A stretch of DNA of 39,028 bases from Microbacteriaceae bacterium (lineage in GTDB: Bacteria > Actinomycetota > Actinomycetes > Actinomycetales > Microbacteriaceae), in the NCBI GenBank assembly GCA_025463565.1, contig JAODAT010000096.1:1-39028 (forward strand). Reading direction: 5' to 3'. The notes under the pieces were generated by a model. That model was not told the DNA's origin and did not search any database. It saw only the letters and a program-made list of their open reading frames with translations. Positions 15,775-23,875 of the stretch are shown piece after piece. Position numbers and translations under genes: made by a program. How positions within the stretch are numbered: position 1 is the first letter of the stretch; every line of letters begins with the position of its first letter.

Positions 15775-16260
15775 TCATGAGACTGTCCTTTCACTGGGGA
15801 TGACCACGGCGGTCGCCCCCTCGATTGCGGTGACGACGACGCGCGCGCCGGTCTTCACGGTTGTGGCGTCGGAGAGTCCGGACAGCTTCGCGGTCCAGGT
15901 CTCGCCGTTCGCGAGCTTGACGTGACCCTGCCCCTCGACGAAGGGCGTGGTCACGGTTCCGGCGATACCGAGCAGGGCTTCCACATTGGTCGGCGTGTTA
16001 TCGGCGCCTCGACCCAGCGCGCGCTTCAGCGCCGGCCGTACGAAGAAAATCAGGAGGAGGGCAAGAATGCCGGCGATGACCACCTGAGCCCACCACGGCA
16101 GGCCGAACAGGTGCGCGACCAGGCCGCCGACACTGCCAACCGCGACCATCAGGAAATAGAAGTCGACGGTTGCGACCTCGATGATCAGGAAAATCAGAAT
16201 GAGCGCAGCCCAGATGATCCACCCGTACGACACCAGGAACTCGGCCATGATTTGCGGCAC
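15775..16260 (-). CDS. NfeD-family membrane protein
   Basis: The 161-residue protein has three to four membrane helices in the first 80 residues (WIIWAALILIFLIIEVATVDFYFL, then WWAQVVIAGILALLLIFF). A C-terminal OB-fold-like domain (LLGIAGTVTTPF, GETWTAKL, GARVVVTAIEG) follows. NfeD proteins partner stomatin-like SPFH proteins, and that gene follows directly. This is the short NfeD form without the ClpP-like protease domain. GAGGAG lies about eleven bases before the ATG. It is divergent from the SDR gene, with 118 bases between. Confidence 0.9.
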   Translation of the reverse strand: MPQIMAEFLVSYGWIIWAALILIFLIIEVATVDFYFLMVAVGSVGGLVAHLFGLPWWAQVVIAGILALLLIFFVRPALKRALGRGADNTPTNVEALLGIAGTVTTPFVEGQGHVKLANGETWTAKLSGLSDATTVKTGARVVVTAIEGATAVVIPSERTVS

Positions 16261-16323
16261 TCCTCGCGTGTCGGAACACCTATGAAACTAGCACCAAGCG
16301 CTGCCGACGGCACCCGGTATTGG

Positions 16324-16329
16324 TATTCT
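16324..16329 (+). promoter_or_regulatory. Candidate -10 box of the SDR operon
   Basis: TATTCT lies 49 bases upstream of the GTG at 16379 in the intergenic region shared with divergent nfeD. A GGAG Shine-Dalgarno is present at 16367-16370. The -35 is unclear. Confidence 0.4.
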
Positions 16330-16378
16330 CGTGTGCCGGGCCACGAGGCCCCGACAGTTATCTACAGGAGCGTGCACC

Positions 16379-17140
16379 GTGTCCAACCCTCTCGCCCCCG
16401 GATCGCTCGACGGCCTGCGCGCCCTCGTCACCGGATCGTCCCGCGGAATCGGTGCGGACACCGTCAGCTATTTCGCGGAGGCGGGCGCGAGCGTGGTCGT
16501 GAACTATCGCAACAAGGAGGCGCGAGCCCAGAAGCTCGTCGACAAGCTGGTTGCCGAAGGCGGCTCCGCCGTGGCCATCGGCGCGGACCTGACCGACCCG
16601 GCGTCGGTGGATGCCATGTTCCAGAAGATCCAGGACACGCTCGGCGGCCTCGACATCCTGGTGATGAACGCCTCGGGCGGCATGGAGTCCGGCATGGCAG
16701 AGGACTACGCCACCCAGCTCAATCGCGACGCCCAGGTGGCGCTGCTGAACACGGCCATCCCATTGCTGCAGCCCGGGTCGCGCGTCGTGTTCGTGACTAG
16801 CCACCAGGCCCACTTCATCCACACCACCCCGACGATGCCTGAGTACCTGCCGGTGGCGCTCAGCAAGCGCGCGGGCGAGGATGCCCTGCGCGACCTGATC
16901 CCGACGCTCGACTCCGCGGGCATCGGCTTTGTCGTCGTCTCCGGAGACATGATCGAGGGAACGATCACCGCGACCCTGCTCGAGCGCGCCAACCCCGGAG
17001 CGATCTCGTCCCGCAAGGAGGCGGCGGGCAAGCTGTACAACGTCGCCGAGTTCGCTGCCGAGGTGGCGCAGGCCGCCGTGGATCCGATCCCGGCCGATCA
17101 CACTCGGCTGGTGGGGGACACCAGCGACTTTGGCAAGTAA
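16379..17140 (+). CDS. Short-chain dehydrogenase/reductase with a non-canonical active site
   Basis: This 253-residue Rossmann protein has the cofactor motif TGSSRGIG at 18-25, Asn97 in VMNASGG and Ser141 in VTSHQ. At the catalytic Tyr-x3-Lys position it reads V-A-L-S-K, with Lys163 kept. A Tyr at 156 lies seven residues before the Lys instead of four. NYR after beta-2 suggests NADP(H). The substrate is unknown; the altered motif raises the chance of a modified mechanism. GTG at 16379 follows ACAGGAG. The gene overlaps the NUDIX gene by 11 bases. Confidence 0.85.
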   Translation: MSNPLAPGSLDGLRALVTGSSRGIGADTVSYFAEAGASVVVNYRNKEARAQKLVDKLVAEGGSAVAIGADLTDPASVDAMFQKIQDTLGGLDILVMNASGGMESGMAEDYATQLNRDAQVALLNTAIPLLQPGSRVVFVTSHQAHFIHTTPTMPEYLPVALSKRAGEDALRDLIPTLDSAGIGFVVVSGDMIEGTITATLLERANPGAISSRKEAAGKLYNVAEFAAEVAQAAVDPIPADHTRLVGDTSDFGK

Positions 17141-17582
17141 GCCAGGACTGCGCCTTACCTCGCGCATCCTGCTCTATGACCGGGACGGCCACATCCTCCT
17201 GTTCCTCACCAAGGCGCCAGACACGAGCGGCGTCTCGCGCTGGTTGACGCCCGGCGGGGGAGTGGACCCCGGGGAGAACCACGACCAGGCGGCGGTGCGC
17301 GAATTGTACGAGGAGACCGGTCTCGTCGTCGAGTCGCTGGGGGAGCCGGTGTGGTCGCATGATTTCGCTGTGATGTGGGATGCCGCCGACCACTCGACCG
17401 GGCACGCCGAGTTCTACCGGCTGGTGGTCGACCGTTTCGAGCCGTCGAACGCGAACTGGACCGAGGACGAGAAGGTCGATGTACTGAAGCACCGCTGGTG
17501 GTCGCCGGACGACCTCGCCGGCACATCCGAACCCTACGAACCCGCCGAGCTGCCACAGCTCGCGCTGAAGGAGCGACCATGA
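17130..17582 (+). CDS. NUDIX hydrolase
   Basis: The 150-residue protein has an intact Nudix box at about 42-65 (GGGVDPGE, then RELYEETGL), so it should hydrolyse a nucleoside-diphosphate-linked substrate with Mg2+. The substrate is not predictable. The proposed start is TTG at 17130, inside the end of the SDR gene, because no ATG or GTG gives a complete first strand (SRILLYDRDGHILLF). Its stop overlaps the next start (ATGA). SDR, NUDIX and the HbpS-like gene form one translationally coupled operon. Confidence 0.87.
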   Translation: MASKPGLRLTSRILLYDRDGHILLFLTKAPDTSGVSRWLTPGGGVDPGENHDQAAVRELYEETGLVVESLGEPVWSHDFAVMWDAADHSTGHAEFYRLVVDRFEPSNANWTEDEKVDVLKHRWWSPDDLAGTSEPYEPAELPQLALKERP

Positions 17583-18046
17583 CCGACGATCTGCCCGAAT
17601 TCACCATCGAAGACCTCGAAACCCTGACCGGACTCGACGTCGACCACTTCGACAGTGAGGCCGCCGTGCTGCTGGGTCTGCTCGGTGTCGAGGTCATCAG
17701 GGAACGCGGTGCGAACCTGTGCGTGCAGGTGGTCGTTGGAGACGATGTCGCGTTCCGTGCGAACCTCGGAACAACCGGCCCGGGCAACGACCCGTGGCTG
17801 GCCGGAAAGGCGGCAGTGGCGCGACACTTCTCCGAGCCGTCACTTCTGGTGCGGCGCCGCCAGGAGGCCGCGGGGACCACCCTCGAAGAGCAGGGCCTGG
17901 ATTTCGAGACCTATCGTGCGCACGGCGGTTCGATGCCGATCCGCGTCGCGGGCGAGGTCGTGGGAACGATCACCATGTCGGGTGAGCCGGATGTCGTCGA
18001 CCACTCTGCGGTCGCGGAGACCGTTCGACGTTATGTCAAGAAGTGA
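17579..18046 (+). CDS. HbpS/GlcG-like (UPF0303, DUF336) protein
   Basis: This 155-residue protein matches the UPF0303 group of the HbpS/GlcG fold, some members of which bind or degrade haem. Visible landmarks are NLCVQVVVGDDVAFRANLGTT, PWLAGKAAVARHF and the C-terminal AHGGSMPIRVAGEVVGTITMSG with HSAVAETVRRYV. It is cytoplasmic, with no signal peptide. Ligand and function are not proven for this subgroup. The ATG overlaps the NUDIX stop by four bases. It converges with the 47-aa membrane protein gene after a three-base gap. Confidence 0.85.
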   Translation: MTDDLPEFTIEDLETLTGLDVDHFDSEAAVLLGLLGVEVIRERGANLCVQVVVGDDVAFRANLGTTGPGNDPWLAGKAAVARHFSEPSLLVRRRQEAAGTTLEEQGLDFETYRAHGGSMPIRVAGEVVGTITMSGEPDVVDHSAVAETVRRYVKK

Positions 18047-18049
18047 ACG

Positions 18050-18193
18050 CTACTTGCTGAAGAGCCCGAATAATCCGAAGTCGGGGTTGATCGCGGCGCC
18101 GACGGCGGCGATCGCATAAACGATCTCCACCACCGCGAACAGCGCGAGCAGCGCGATGCCGACGTAGAGAACCAGGCCGAAGAAAGCTGACAT
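18050..18193 (-). CDS. 47-aa small membrane protein
   Basis: Read on the minus strand this ORF encodes a 47-residue peptide beginning MSAFFGLVLYVGIALLALFA and ending NPDFGLFGLFSK. It has one long hydrophobic segment (about residues 3-34, interrupted by Glu23), then a short polar stretch and a Phe/Gly-rich end. No known family is recognised. No Shine-Dalgarno precedes the ATG; GATACT six bases upstream could serve as a leaderless -10. A perfect TTGACA lies further upstream at 18252-18257 (minus strand). Its tight fit between neighbours and clean hydrophobicity support a real gene. Confidence 0.6.
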   Translation of the reverse strand: MSAFFGLVLYVGIALLALFAVVEIVYAIAAVGAAINPDFGLFGLFSK

Positions 18194-18275
18194 GGCTTAA
18201 GTATCGCGTACCGCACCCGCTGGGAAAATTCATCGCTGATAATCAACATTATGTCAAGTCAGCGGTAGGTCGGTT

Positions 18276-18812
18276 CTAGCGGAGGACGCGGTAGTCCACC
18301 AGGAGGTGACCGGTCGGCGACACCGAGCTCCGAATGCATTGGAACCGAATCGACGGCAGGCCCTCGAGCAGTCGTCGCCCGCCACCGGCGATTACCGGCG
18401 CGATCACAAGCCTGAGCTCGTCCACGATGCCGGCGGCGAGTAGCGTCAGAGCGACAGAAATACTTGCGTGGACGCCGATATCGCCTCCGGGGCGACTCTT
18501 CAGGTCTCGCACGAATTCGACCAGGTCGCCGTCGATCGCGCTGGCGTTGGTCCACCCCCGATCAAGCGGCCGGGAGCTCACCACATACTTCGTGACGGTA
18601 TTGATGAAGGTCGCGAAGGGTTCGACCGTGCTATCGGGCCAGAATTCGGCCCACTCGTCGTAGCTATGCCGGCCGAGGATGACGGTGTCCTGTGAGGCGA
18701 TTACCACTGCGAGGTTCGCCTCCATCGCGTCGTCCCAGTCGGCGAAGAACGCATCGGGATCCTCGGCGACACCGTCGAGGGACAACAACTCGTATACGAC
18801 GATCTTTCGCAT
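18276..18812 (-). CDS. RibD-C/DHFR-like reductase (first of two)
   Basis: This 178-residue protein belongs to the dihydrofolate-reductase-like RibD C-terminal family. It has MRKIVVYELLSLDGVAEDP, TVILGRHSYDEWAEFWP, KYVVSSRPLDRGW and DELRLVIAPVIAGGGRRLLEG. These proteins are usually NADPH-dependent reductases of unknown substrate; true folate reduction is not implied. GGAG precedes the ATG at 18812. It is divergent from the DUF7882-like gene. A second, different member lies at 19346-19987. Confidence 0.87.
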   Translation of the reverse strand: MRKIVVYELLSLDGVAEDPDAFFADWDDAMEANLAVVIASQDTVILGRHSYDEWAEFWPDSTVEPFATFINTVTKYVVSSRPLDRGWTNASAIDGDLVEFVRDLKSRPGGDIGVHASISVALTLLAAGIVDELRLVIAPVIAGGGRRLLEGLPSIRFQCIRSSVSPTGHLLVDYRVLR

Positions 18813-18837
18813 GCTCTCCACCTTTGCTTGACGTGAG

Positions 18838-18875
18838 ACCCTACAACTCAGCCCGTAGGTGAGATCCGTCTCTCC
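18838..18875 (-). promoter_or_regulatory. Promoter region of the first DHFR-like gene, with inverted repeat
   Basis: On the minus strand TAGGGT (18838-18843) is a -10 match about 25 bases before the ATG. Just upstream, 18858-18875 is an imperfect palindrome (GGTGAGATCCGTCTCTCC; six of seven arm positions pair) that could be an operator. No repressor gene is evident nearby. Confidence 0.35.
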
Positions 18876-18991
18876 ACAACTCCTGGCCACGATGCTTGCA
18901 ACCTTGACGTTGCGCGGACTACGCGGCCAGCCGGATCGGAGCAAAGATACCGTTGGACAAGGCAAATGCAACGTGCCCTGCCCGGATCTTT

Positions 18992-18997
18992 TAGACT
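18992..18997 (+). promoter_or_regulatory. Candidate -10 box of the DUF7882-like gene
   Basis: TAGACT lies 38 bases upstream of the GTG at 19036, which has GAGAGG five bases ahead of it. The -35 is weak (CAACGT at standard spacing). The rest of the 223-base divergent region shows only the signals listed for the opposite strand. Confidence 0.4.
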
Positions 18998-19035
18998 CGA
19001 GACCGCGCCCTGACCCTGCGCGTCGAGAGGAAATC

Positions 19036-19329
19036 GTGGGCACCTTGTTCTATGACGGCCAGGCTGTCCTCGACCTGCCAGACCGGCAACTGCGTCATCT
19101 GCAACTCGCGATGATCGACAAACTGCGTCGGCGCGAGGGGTTCGCCCTCGCGTGGGAGGTCGAGGAAGAAGAGGCCGGCTCGACCCTCTGGATCAACCCG
19201 GCCAGCTCGTTGAAGTTCGTGTTCACCGAGCGGAAGGATCAGGCCGCCAATCGGGCGTGGGTTGACGCGTTCCTCGCGACGGCGATCAACGGCACCATGG
19301 GAATCGTTCCGGAGCCAGCACCGCGCTGA
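19036..19329 (+). CDS. DUF7882-like small protein (often mislabelled ATP-dependent DNA ligase)
   Basis: The 97-residue protein begins V-GTLFYDGQAVLDLPDRQLRHLQ, has KLRRREGFALAW and STLWINPASSLKFVF, and ends GIVPEPAPR. I recall this pattern from small proteins common in Microbacteriaceae, now grouped as DUF7882. Databases have called some of them ATP-dependent DNA ligases, but 97 residues cannot hold a ligase and no KxDG motif is present. The function is unknown. The GTG start is supported by GAGAGG. It converges with the second DHFR-like gene. Confidence 0.75.
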   Translation: MGTLFYDGQAVLDLPDRQLRHLQLAMIDKLRRREGFALAWEVEEEEAGSTLWINPASSLKFVFTERKDQAANRAWVDAFLATAINGTMGIVPEPAPR

Positions 19330-19345
19330 GCTCACAGCACTGGCC

Positions 19346-19987
19346 TCAGCGGGTGAACGTGACGTGGATGACGCCGCTCTCGGCGACCTCGGACGTCACG
19401 GTGTAGTCGAGGTCGAAACCCTGCAGGTCGCTCCAGAGGCTGGTGCCACGCCCGAGCACGACCGGCACGACCGCCACGTGAAGTCGATCCACGAGCCCGG
19501 CGGCCAGGAAGTCGCGGACGACACCCACCCCACCGCCGATCCGAATGTCGGCGCCTCCGGCCAGCTCCGCGGCACGCTCGAGGGCAGTCGCGAGGGTCGT
19601 GTCGAGAAACTCGAACCGGGTACCGTTCGCGAACTCGATCGGCGCGTGTGATCCGTGGGACAGCACGAGCACCGGGTACTCGAACGGCGGCTCGTCGCCC
19701 CACCAGCCCTGCCAGTCCGGATCGTCCGGGAACGCATGGAAGCCGTACATTCCCGATCCCATGATCTCCGCGCCGACTCCCTCGAAGTAGGCCTGCGCGT
19801 AGCGGTCGTCGACGCCGGTGGTGCCCTCCCCTGTGCCATCGTGGAAGACGCGTTCGCGGAAGGTTTTGGTGGCCATGTAGTCCGCGACCAGACGCCCCCA
19901 GTCCTCCCCCATCGGATTCTCGGCGCTCTGGTTCGCAGGCATCGCAATGCCGTCTAGGGAGATATTGAGGTCGACGCGCACAGCCAT
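19346..19987 (-). CDS. RibD-C/DHFR-like reductase (second of two)
   Basis: The 213-residue protein has MAVRVDLNISLDGIAMP, EIMGSGMYGFHAFP, PVLVLSHGSHAPIEF, ADIRIGGGVGVVRDFLAAGLVD and HVAVVPVVLGRGTSLW. These place it in the same fold family as the gene at 18276-18812 but in a different subgroup. It is likely an NADPH-dependent reductase with unknown substrate. The start at 19987 lies about 29 bases from the divergent MFS start, so the two genes share a very short promoter region. Confidence 0.87.
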   Translation of the reverse strand: MAVRVDLNISLDGIAMPANQSAENPMGEDWGRLVADYMATKTFRERVFHDGTGEGTTGVDDRYAQAYFEGVGAEIMGSGMYGFHAFPDDPDWQGWWGDEPPFEYPVLVLSHGSHAPIEFANGTRFEFLDTTLATALERAAELAGGADIRIGGGVGVVRDFLAAGLVDRLHVAVVPVVLGRGTSLWSDLQGFDLDYTVTSEVAESGVIHVTFTR

Positions 19988-20003
19988 GAGCGTTCCTTCC
20001 CGG

Positions 20004-20015
20004 GATAATCGGTGG
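20004..20015 (+). promoter_or_regulatory. Leaderless-type promoter of the MFS gene
   Basis: GATAAT at 20004-20009 is followed by six bases and the ATG at 20016. The same TANNNT-like box plus N6 spacing recurs at other genes in the window. This supports 20016 over the in-frame ATG at 19986, which would overlap the divergent gene. Confidence 0.45.
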
Positions 20016-21263
20016 ATGTCCGCCGCCACTTTACTGCGAGAGCCCCAGTTCCGGCGGATCTTCCTGGCACAGTCGATCAGCACGCTCGGCGACAACGTTG
20101 CACCGATTGCCATCGCTTTCGCGGTACTGGCAACAACTCACTCCGCCACCGCGCTCGGCCTGGTACTCGCAGCCAGGACCGTGCCGCTCGTGGTGTTCCT
20201 GCTGCTCGGTGGCGCGTGGGCCGATCGGCTGCCGCGAAAGAGCCTCATGGTCGCCAGCGACCTTGTGCGACTGGGCACCCAGGGTGCATTCGCGGTACTG
20301 CTCTTCCTACCCGCCCCCGCCCTGTGGGCCATGATCGTGCTTCAGGCCGCGAACGGCGCGGCCACCGCATTCTTTCGGCCGGCATCCTCAGGTCTGGTGC
20401 AGGAGGCCGTTCCGGTGGCCGAGCGCCAGAGCGCCAATGGCCTGCTCTCTGCGACCAACAACATCAGCTCTATCGCCGGCCCGCTGATCGCGGCAGTACT
20501 GATCGCGCTGGTGGGAAATGGCTGGGCGGTCGGGATTGACGCGGCCTCCTTCGCTCTCAGTGCGCTGTTCCTGTCGCGCGTGATCGTGCCGCCGCGCGTC
20601 ATCAAAGAGCGCGTCGGTATCTTTCGCGAGATCGCGGAAGGATTCCGCACCATAGTCGAGAGCCGTTGGCTGGGCCTCGAGATCCTCAGTTTCTCGGTGT
20701 TCCAGCTGTTCGTTCTCGCCTCATATGGGGTGCTCGGTCCGACAATCTCGCTTGACCACTATGACGGTGCCACCACCTGGGCGTTGGTGACAGCGACCGT
20801 AGGAGTCGGTTCGATCATCGGAGACGTCGTCTCCCTGAGGATCAGGCCCAAACGCCCGCTGGTCGTGTCAAACCTGGTAGCCCTGTGCTGCGTGCCGCTC
20901 CTGGTCGCGCTCGGGCTCGCCGCTCCCCTGCCCGCACTCATCGGGTGCGCCGCGGTGTTCGGGTTCGGATTCAGCATTCCCAACACCCTCTGGTTCACCG
21001 CGATGCAAGACAACGTGCCCGAGCACCTCATCGCCCGGGTATCGGCATTCGACTGGATGGGGTCGACCGCTCTGCGTCCGATCGGTCTCGCGATTGTGGC
21101 ACCGATCGCAGCCGTTGTTGGGCCGGCCGTCGTACTCTTCGTCGCGGCGGGAGTTGCTGCCGCCACGGTCATCGGAATCAACGCGCACCCGAGCGTAAGG
21201 AACCTTCGCGCGGGCGGGTCACTCCCCCAGGAGCCTGCCGACCCACCAACCCTCGATCTGTAA
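20016..21263 (+). CDS. MFS transporter (drug-efflux-like)
   Basis: The 415-residue protein has about twelve membrane helices. It also has the MFS loop motif GGAWADRLPRKSLMVASDLVR between helices 2 and 3, as in the enterobactin/macrolide exporter-like (MFS_3) group. FFRPASSGLVQEAVP and the LLSATNNISSIAGPLIAA segment fit this group. It is expected to be a proton-driven exporter at the cytoplasmic membrane; the substrate is unknown. ATG 20016 is chosen on the basis of the -10 box and because the first helix begins soon after. Confidence 0.87.
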   Translation: MSAATLLREPQFRRIFLAQSISTLGDNVAPIAIAFAVLATTHSATALGLVLAARTVPLVVFLLLGGAWADRLPRKSLMVASDLVRLGTQGAFAVLLFLPAPALWAMIVLQAANGAATAFFRPASSGLVQEAVPVAERQSANGLLSATNNISSIAGPLIAAVLIALVGNGWAVGIDAASFALSALFLSRVIVPPRVIKERVGIFREIAEGFRTIVESRWLGLEILSFSVFQLFVLASYGVLGPTISLDHYDGATTWALVTATVGVGSIIGDVVSLRIRPKRPLVVSNLVALCCVPLLVALGLAAPLPALIGCAAVFGFGFSIPNTLWFTAMQDNVPEHLIARVSAFDWMGSTALRPIGLAIVAPIAAVVGPAVVLFVAAGVAAATVIGINAHPSVRNLRAGGSLPQEPADPPTLDL

Positions 21264-21366
21264 GCCGGAGCGCGCTATTGCCGCGCACTCGCTCGTGCCT
21301 GCTAACGTTCACTGGAAGACAATGCGTGAGAAAAAGCAATGACGAGCACGCACAGACTGGAGCACC

Positions 21367-21927
21367 ATGCACCCACTCGAAGTTCTTCTTTTCCCGCTCG
21401 GCCGCGCGTTCCGCAACCGCCGGGCCGGCGAGGCGGCGAGTCTCGCTAACTCCCCCGAGCTCACCACCGACACTCACTTCTCGCTCACCTCGCCGAGCTT
21501 CGGCGAAGGCCAGGAGATTCCCGCTAGGTTTTGCGGCCCGCTGATCGGCCAGAACGTCTCCCCCGCGCTCACCTGGGGTGCGCTACCGGCCGGAACCAGG
21601 GCTCTCGTGCTGCTGTTCGAAGACATCGACGGACCGGGCGAGGCGCCCCGCATTCACACGGTGGCAGTGCTCGCGTCGACCGGTGACGGGGTCGCCGAGG
21701 GTGCGCTGGTGGGTCCTGAGGTCACCTTTGCCCCGAGATACGGAAAGCCGGGCAAATATGTCGGTCCCCGGCCGCTGCCCGGGCACGGGCCCCATCACTA
21801 CCGCTTCCATCTCTACGCGGTCGACACGATGGTGGATCCGGCCACGTTCACGGCAGAGCAGCTGCCATCGGCGCTGGCCGGCCATGTTCTCGCCTCCGGA
21901 CTGCTGATCGGCACGCGCACGTCGTAG
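21367..21927 (+). CDS. PEBP-family (YbhB/YbcL-like) protein
   Basis: The 186-residue cytoplasmic protein fits the phosphatidylethanolamine-binding-protein fold. It has FSLTSPSFGEGQEIPARFCG, NVSPALTWGALPAGTRALVLLFEDID and GPRPLPGHGPHHYRFHLYAVD. The usual DPDAP motif is altered to DIDGPGEAP. Bacterial PEBP proteins have no firmly defined role. GGAG lies just before the ATG. TAACGT at 21303-21308 may be a -10. The 103-base gap before it holds nothing else. Confidence 0.85.
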   Translation: MHPLEVLLFPLGRAFRNRRAGEAASLANSPELTTDTHFSLTSPSFGEGQEIPARFCGPLIGQNVSPALTWGALPAGTRALVLLFEDIDGPGEAPRIHTVAVLASTGDGVAEGALVGPEVTFAPRYGKPGKYVGPRPLPGHGPHHYRFHLYAVDTMVDPATFTAEQLPSALAGHVLASGLLIGTRTS

Positions 21928-21969
21928 GGCGTCCTCGCCCGGCTATCTGCGCCGTGCGACGATGGTGCG

Positions 21970-22851
21970 ATGGACGAGCTCATGAAAGTCTCACTGGACG
22001 ATGGCCGCGAGCTCGACGTGCGGATAAGCGGGCCGGAGAACGGGCTGCCGCTCGTGTTCCACCACGGCACGCCCGGCGCCGCCACTCCCCTGCAGGCGCT
22101 GGATGACGCGGCCGCCGCACACGGGATGCTCCTGGTCACGGCATCGCGTGCGGGCTATGGCGGGTCGACGCGTCATGCCGGTCGGAGCGTGGTTGACGTG
22201 GTCGGCGACACCAACGCGATCCTCGATGCTCTCGGCGCGAAGGAGTGCGTCGTCGCGGGCTGGTCCGGGGGTGGCCCGCACGCACTCGCCTGCGCCGCGC
22301 GACTGGACCGCGCTCTCGCGACTCTCGTGATCGCGGGCGTTGCGCCGTACGGTGCAGACGACCTCACCTTCCTCGCCGGAATGGGCCAGGACAACATCGA
22401 TGAGTTCGGGGCGGCGCTCCAGGGTGACGCTGAGCTCCGCACCTATCTCGAAGCCCAGCGCCCTGACCTGCTGGAGGCGAACGCCGCGGGGATCGTCGAC
22501 TCACTGCGCAGCCTGCTTCCTCAGGTGGACCAGGACGTTCTCACCGACCGATTCGGCGCGGACATGGCCGAGTCGTTCCACGAGGCGCTGCGGGTGAGCG
22601 TCGACGGGTGGTTCGACGACGATCTCGCGTTCGTGAAACCCTGGGGGTTCGCTCTCGACGAGATCAGCATCCCCGTCTCCCTCTGGCAGGGCGACGTCGA
22701 CCTCATGGTGCCGTTCGCGCACGGCCAATGGCTCGCCGGACAGATACCGTCGGTGAGCGCCCACCTCCGCCCCGGCGACGGACACCTCTCAGTGCTGCTC
22801 GGTGCCCTCGACCCGATGCTGGACGAGCTGGCGGATGCCGCGCGAGCCTAA
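21970..22851 (+). CDS. Alpha/beta hydrolase
   Basis: This 293-residue hydrolase has the oxyanion HHGTPG, nucleophile Ser99 in GWSGGG, a likely acid in GDVDLMVP and the catalytic His in GDGHLS, so the triad looks complete. A helical lid lies at about residues 125-215. The substrate is unknown. The ATG at 21970 follows GACGAT and six bases, a weak version of the leaderless layout; ATG 21982 is an alternative. The last four bases overlap the end of the convergent patatin gene. Confidence 0.87.
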   Translation: MDELMKVSLDDGRELDVRISGPENGLPLVFHHGTPGAATPLQALDDAAAAHGMLLVTASRAGYGGSTRHAGRSVVDVVGDTNAILDALGAKECVVAGWSGGGPHALACAARLDRALATLVIAGVAPYGADDLTFLAGMGQDNIDEFGAALQGDAELRTYLEAQRPDLLEANAAGIVDSLRSLLPQVDQDVLTDRFGADMAESFHEALRVSVDGWFDDDLAFVKPWGFALDEISIPVSLWQGDVDLMVPFAHGQWLAGQIPSVSAHLRPGDGHLSVLLGALDPMLDELADAARA

Positions 22852-23723
22852 GCGCCCCCGTTCCAGAACTCGCTGACCCGGGCAGCAATCGCCTGTCCCT
22901 GGTCGTAGCCCGCCTGCGCGGCTGCCGGTCGAAGCGTTAAGTCCATCGCGTTGGCGCCGAACAGGTGCTCGGCGTCATCGGGCGGGAAGACAGTCTCGAC
23001 TCGGCTGCCTTGCTCGCGAAGCTCCGCGACCTGCGCCGAGAGGTGCATCCCCCACTCGGCGGGATGAAGCGATCGTCCGCCGAACGGTGACAGCACCAGC
23101 ACGCGCGCGTATCCGGCCGCCAGGTCGGCGTTCTCGTTTCGCCGATAACCGCCGTCGAGATACCTGCGGTCACCGATCGTGAACGGCGACATGCTGGAGG
23201 TGCTGGCGGCGATGGCGTCCACCAGCGCGACGCCACTGTTGCGATCGAAAACCACTCCCTCGCCGGTTTCGGCGTCCATGGCCGTGATGAGAATCCTGTT
23301 CGCCGGCCACTGCGGGCTGGGCAGTCGTGGCGCGACGATGGTGCGCCAGCGATCGGTCCACGATCCGTCGGATCCGGCGTCCCTCTCGATCGCCGCCGCG
23401 CCCATCCTGCGACGCATGTCGGCGGCGTCGGCCGAGGCCGCGATGATGCCGTTCGTTCGCGCGAGGTGATCGACGACGGGACCGGATGGCGCGGGGCGTT
23501 GCGGAGGAACGCTGGTGACCGTCATGGTGAAGAGGGTCGCCGGTGCTTCGCCGCTGATTTGTGCAGCGGCGGTGGATCCGGCGGAGGTCCCGATCACCAG
23601 GTCGGCCGTGGTCAGATCCAGTCCGGCAGCGGAAAGCCCGGCGATCACGCCGATCAGCCAGGCGTTGCCTGTCGATCCGCCGCCGCCGAGCACGAGGGCG
23701 GTCGTTGAAGATGAGTTGTTCAT
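22848..23723 (-). CDS. Patatin-like phospholipase
   Basis: The 291-residue protein has the patatin catalytic dyad: the oxyanion loop GGGGSTG (13-19), the nucleophile Ser47 in GTSAG, and Asp190 in YLDGGY. Patatins release fatty acids from phospholipids or related lipids. There is no signal peptide. The ATG at 23723 has only a weak Shine-Dalgarno. A short ORF with a very strong ribosome site lies 45 bases upstream on the same strand, so expression may depend on that leader. Confidence 0.9.
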   Translation of the reverse strand: MNNSSSTTALVLGGGGSTGNAWLIGVIAGLSAAGLDLTTADLVIGTSAGSTAAAQISGEAPATLFTMTVTSVPPQRPAPSGPVVDHLARTNGIIAASADAADMRRRMGAAAIERDAGSDGSWTDRWRTIVAPRLPSPQWPANRILITAMDAETGEGVVFDRNSGVALVDAIAASTSSMSPFTIGDRRYLDGGYRRNENADLAAGYARVLVLSPFGGRSLHPAEWGMHLSAQVAELREQGSRVETVFPPDDAEHLFGANAMDLTLRPAAAQAGYDQGQAIAARVSEFWNGGA

Positions 23724-23768
23724 GGTTGCAGCTTTCTGGGAAAGAAAGCGCTCCCCGCGACGGCTACG

Positions 23769-23837
23769 TCAGTCGCGCGATCGTGAAGTCAAAGGAGCGC
23801 CCGCTGTGTCTAAGCACAGAGTGGACAGTGTGTGCAT
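23769..23837 (-). CDS. 22-aa leader peptide ORF upstream of the patatin gene
   Basis: On the minus strand GAGGAGG is followed by an ATG about eight bases later and a 22-codon ORF (MHTLSTLCLDTAGAP, then LTSRSRD-stop). It lies 45 bases before the patatin start on the same strand. The Shine-Dalgarno is the strongest seen in the region, while the patatin has a weak one. The sequence resembles no known protein. It may be an upstream ORF controlling the patatin by coupling or attenuation, or chance. Confidence 0.45.
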   Translation of the reverse strand: MHTLSTLCLDTAGAPLTSRSRD

Positions 23838-23875
23838 CGGGCTCACCTCCTCGAATCGTGTCACGTTCACTGTGG

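Noticed and set aside
19036-19329. ATP-dependent DNA ligase
   Set aside because: Only 97 residues with no KxDG nucleotidyl-transfer motif; the ligase label some databases give is not supported.
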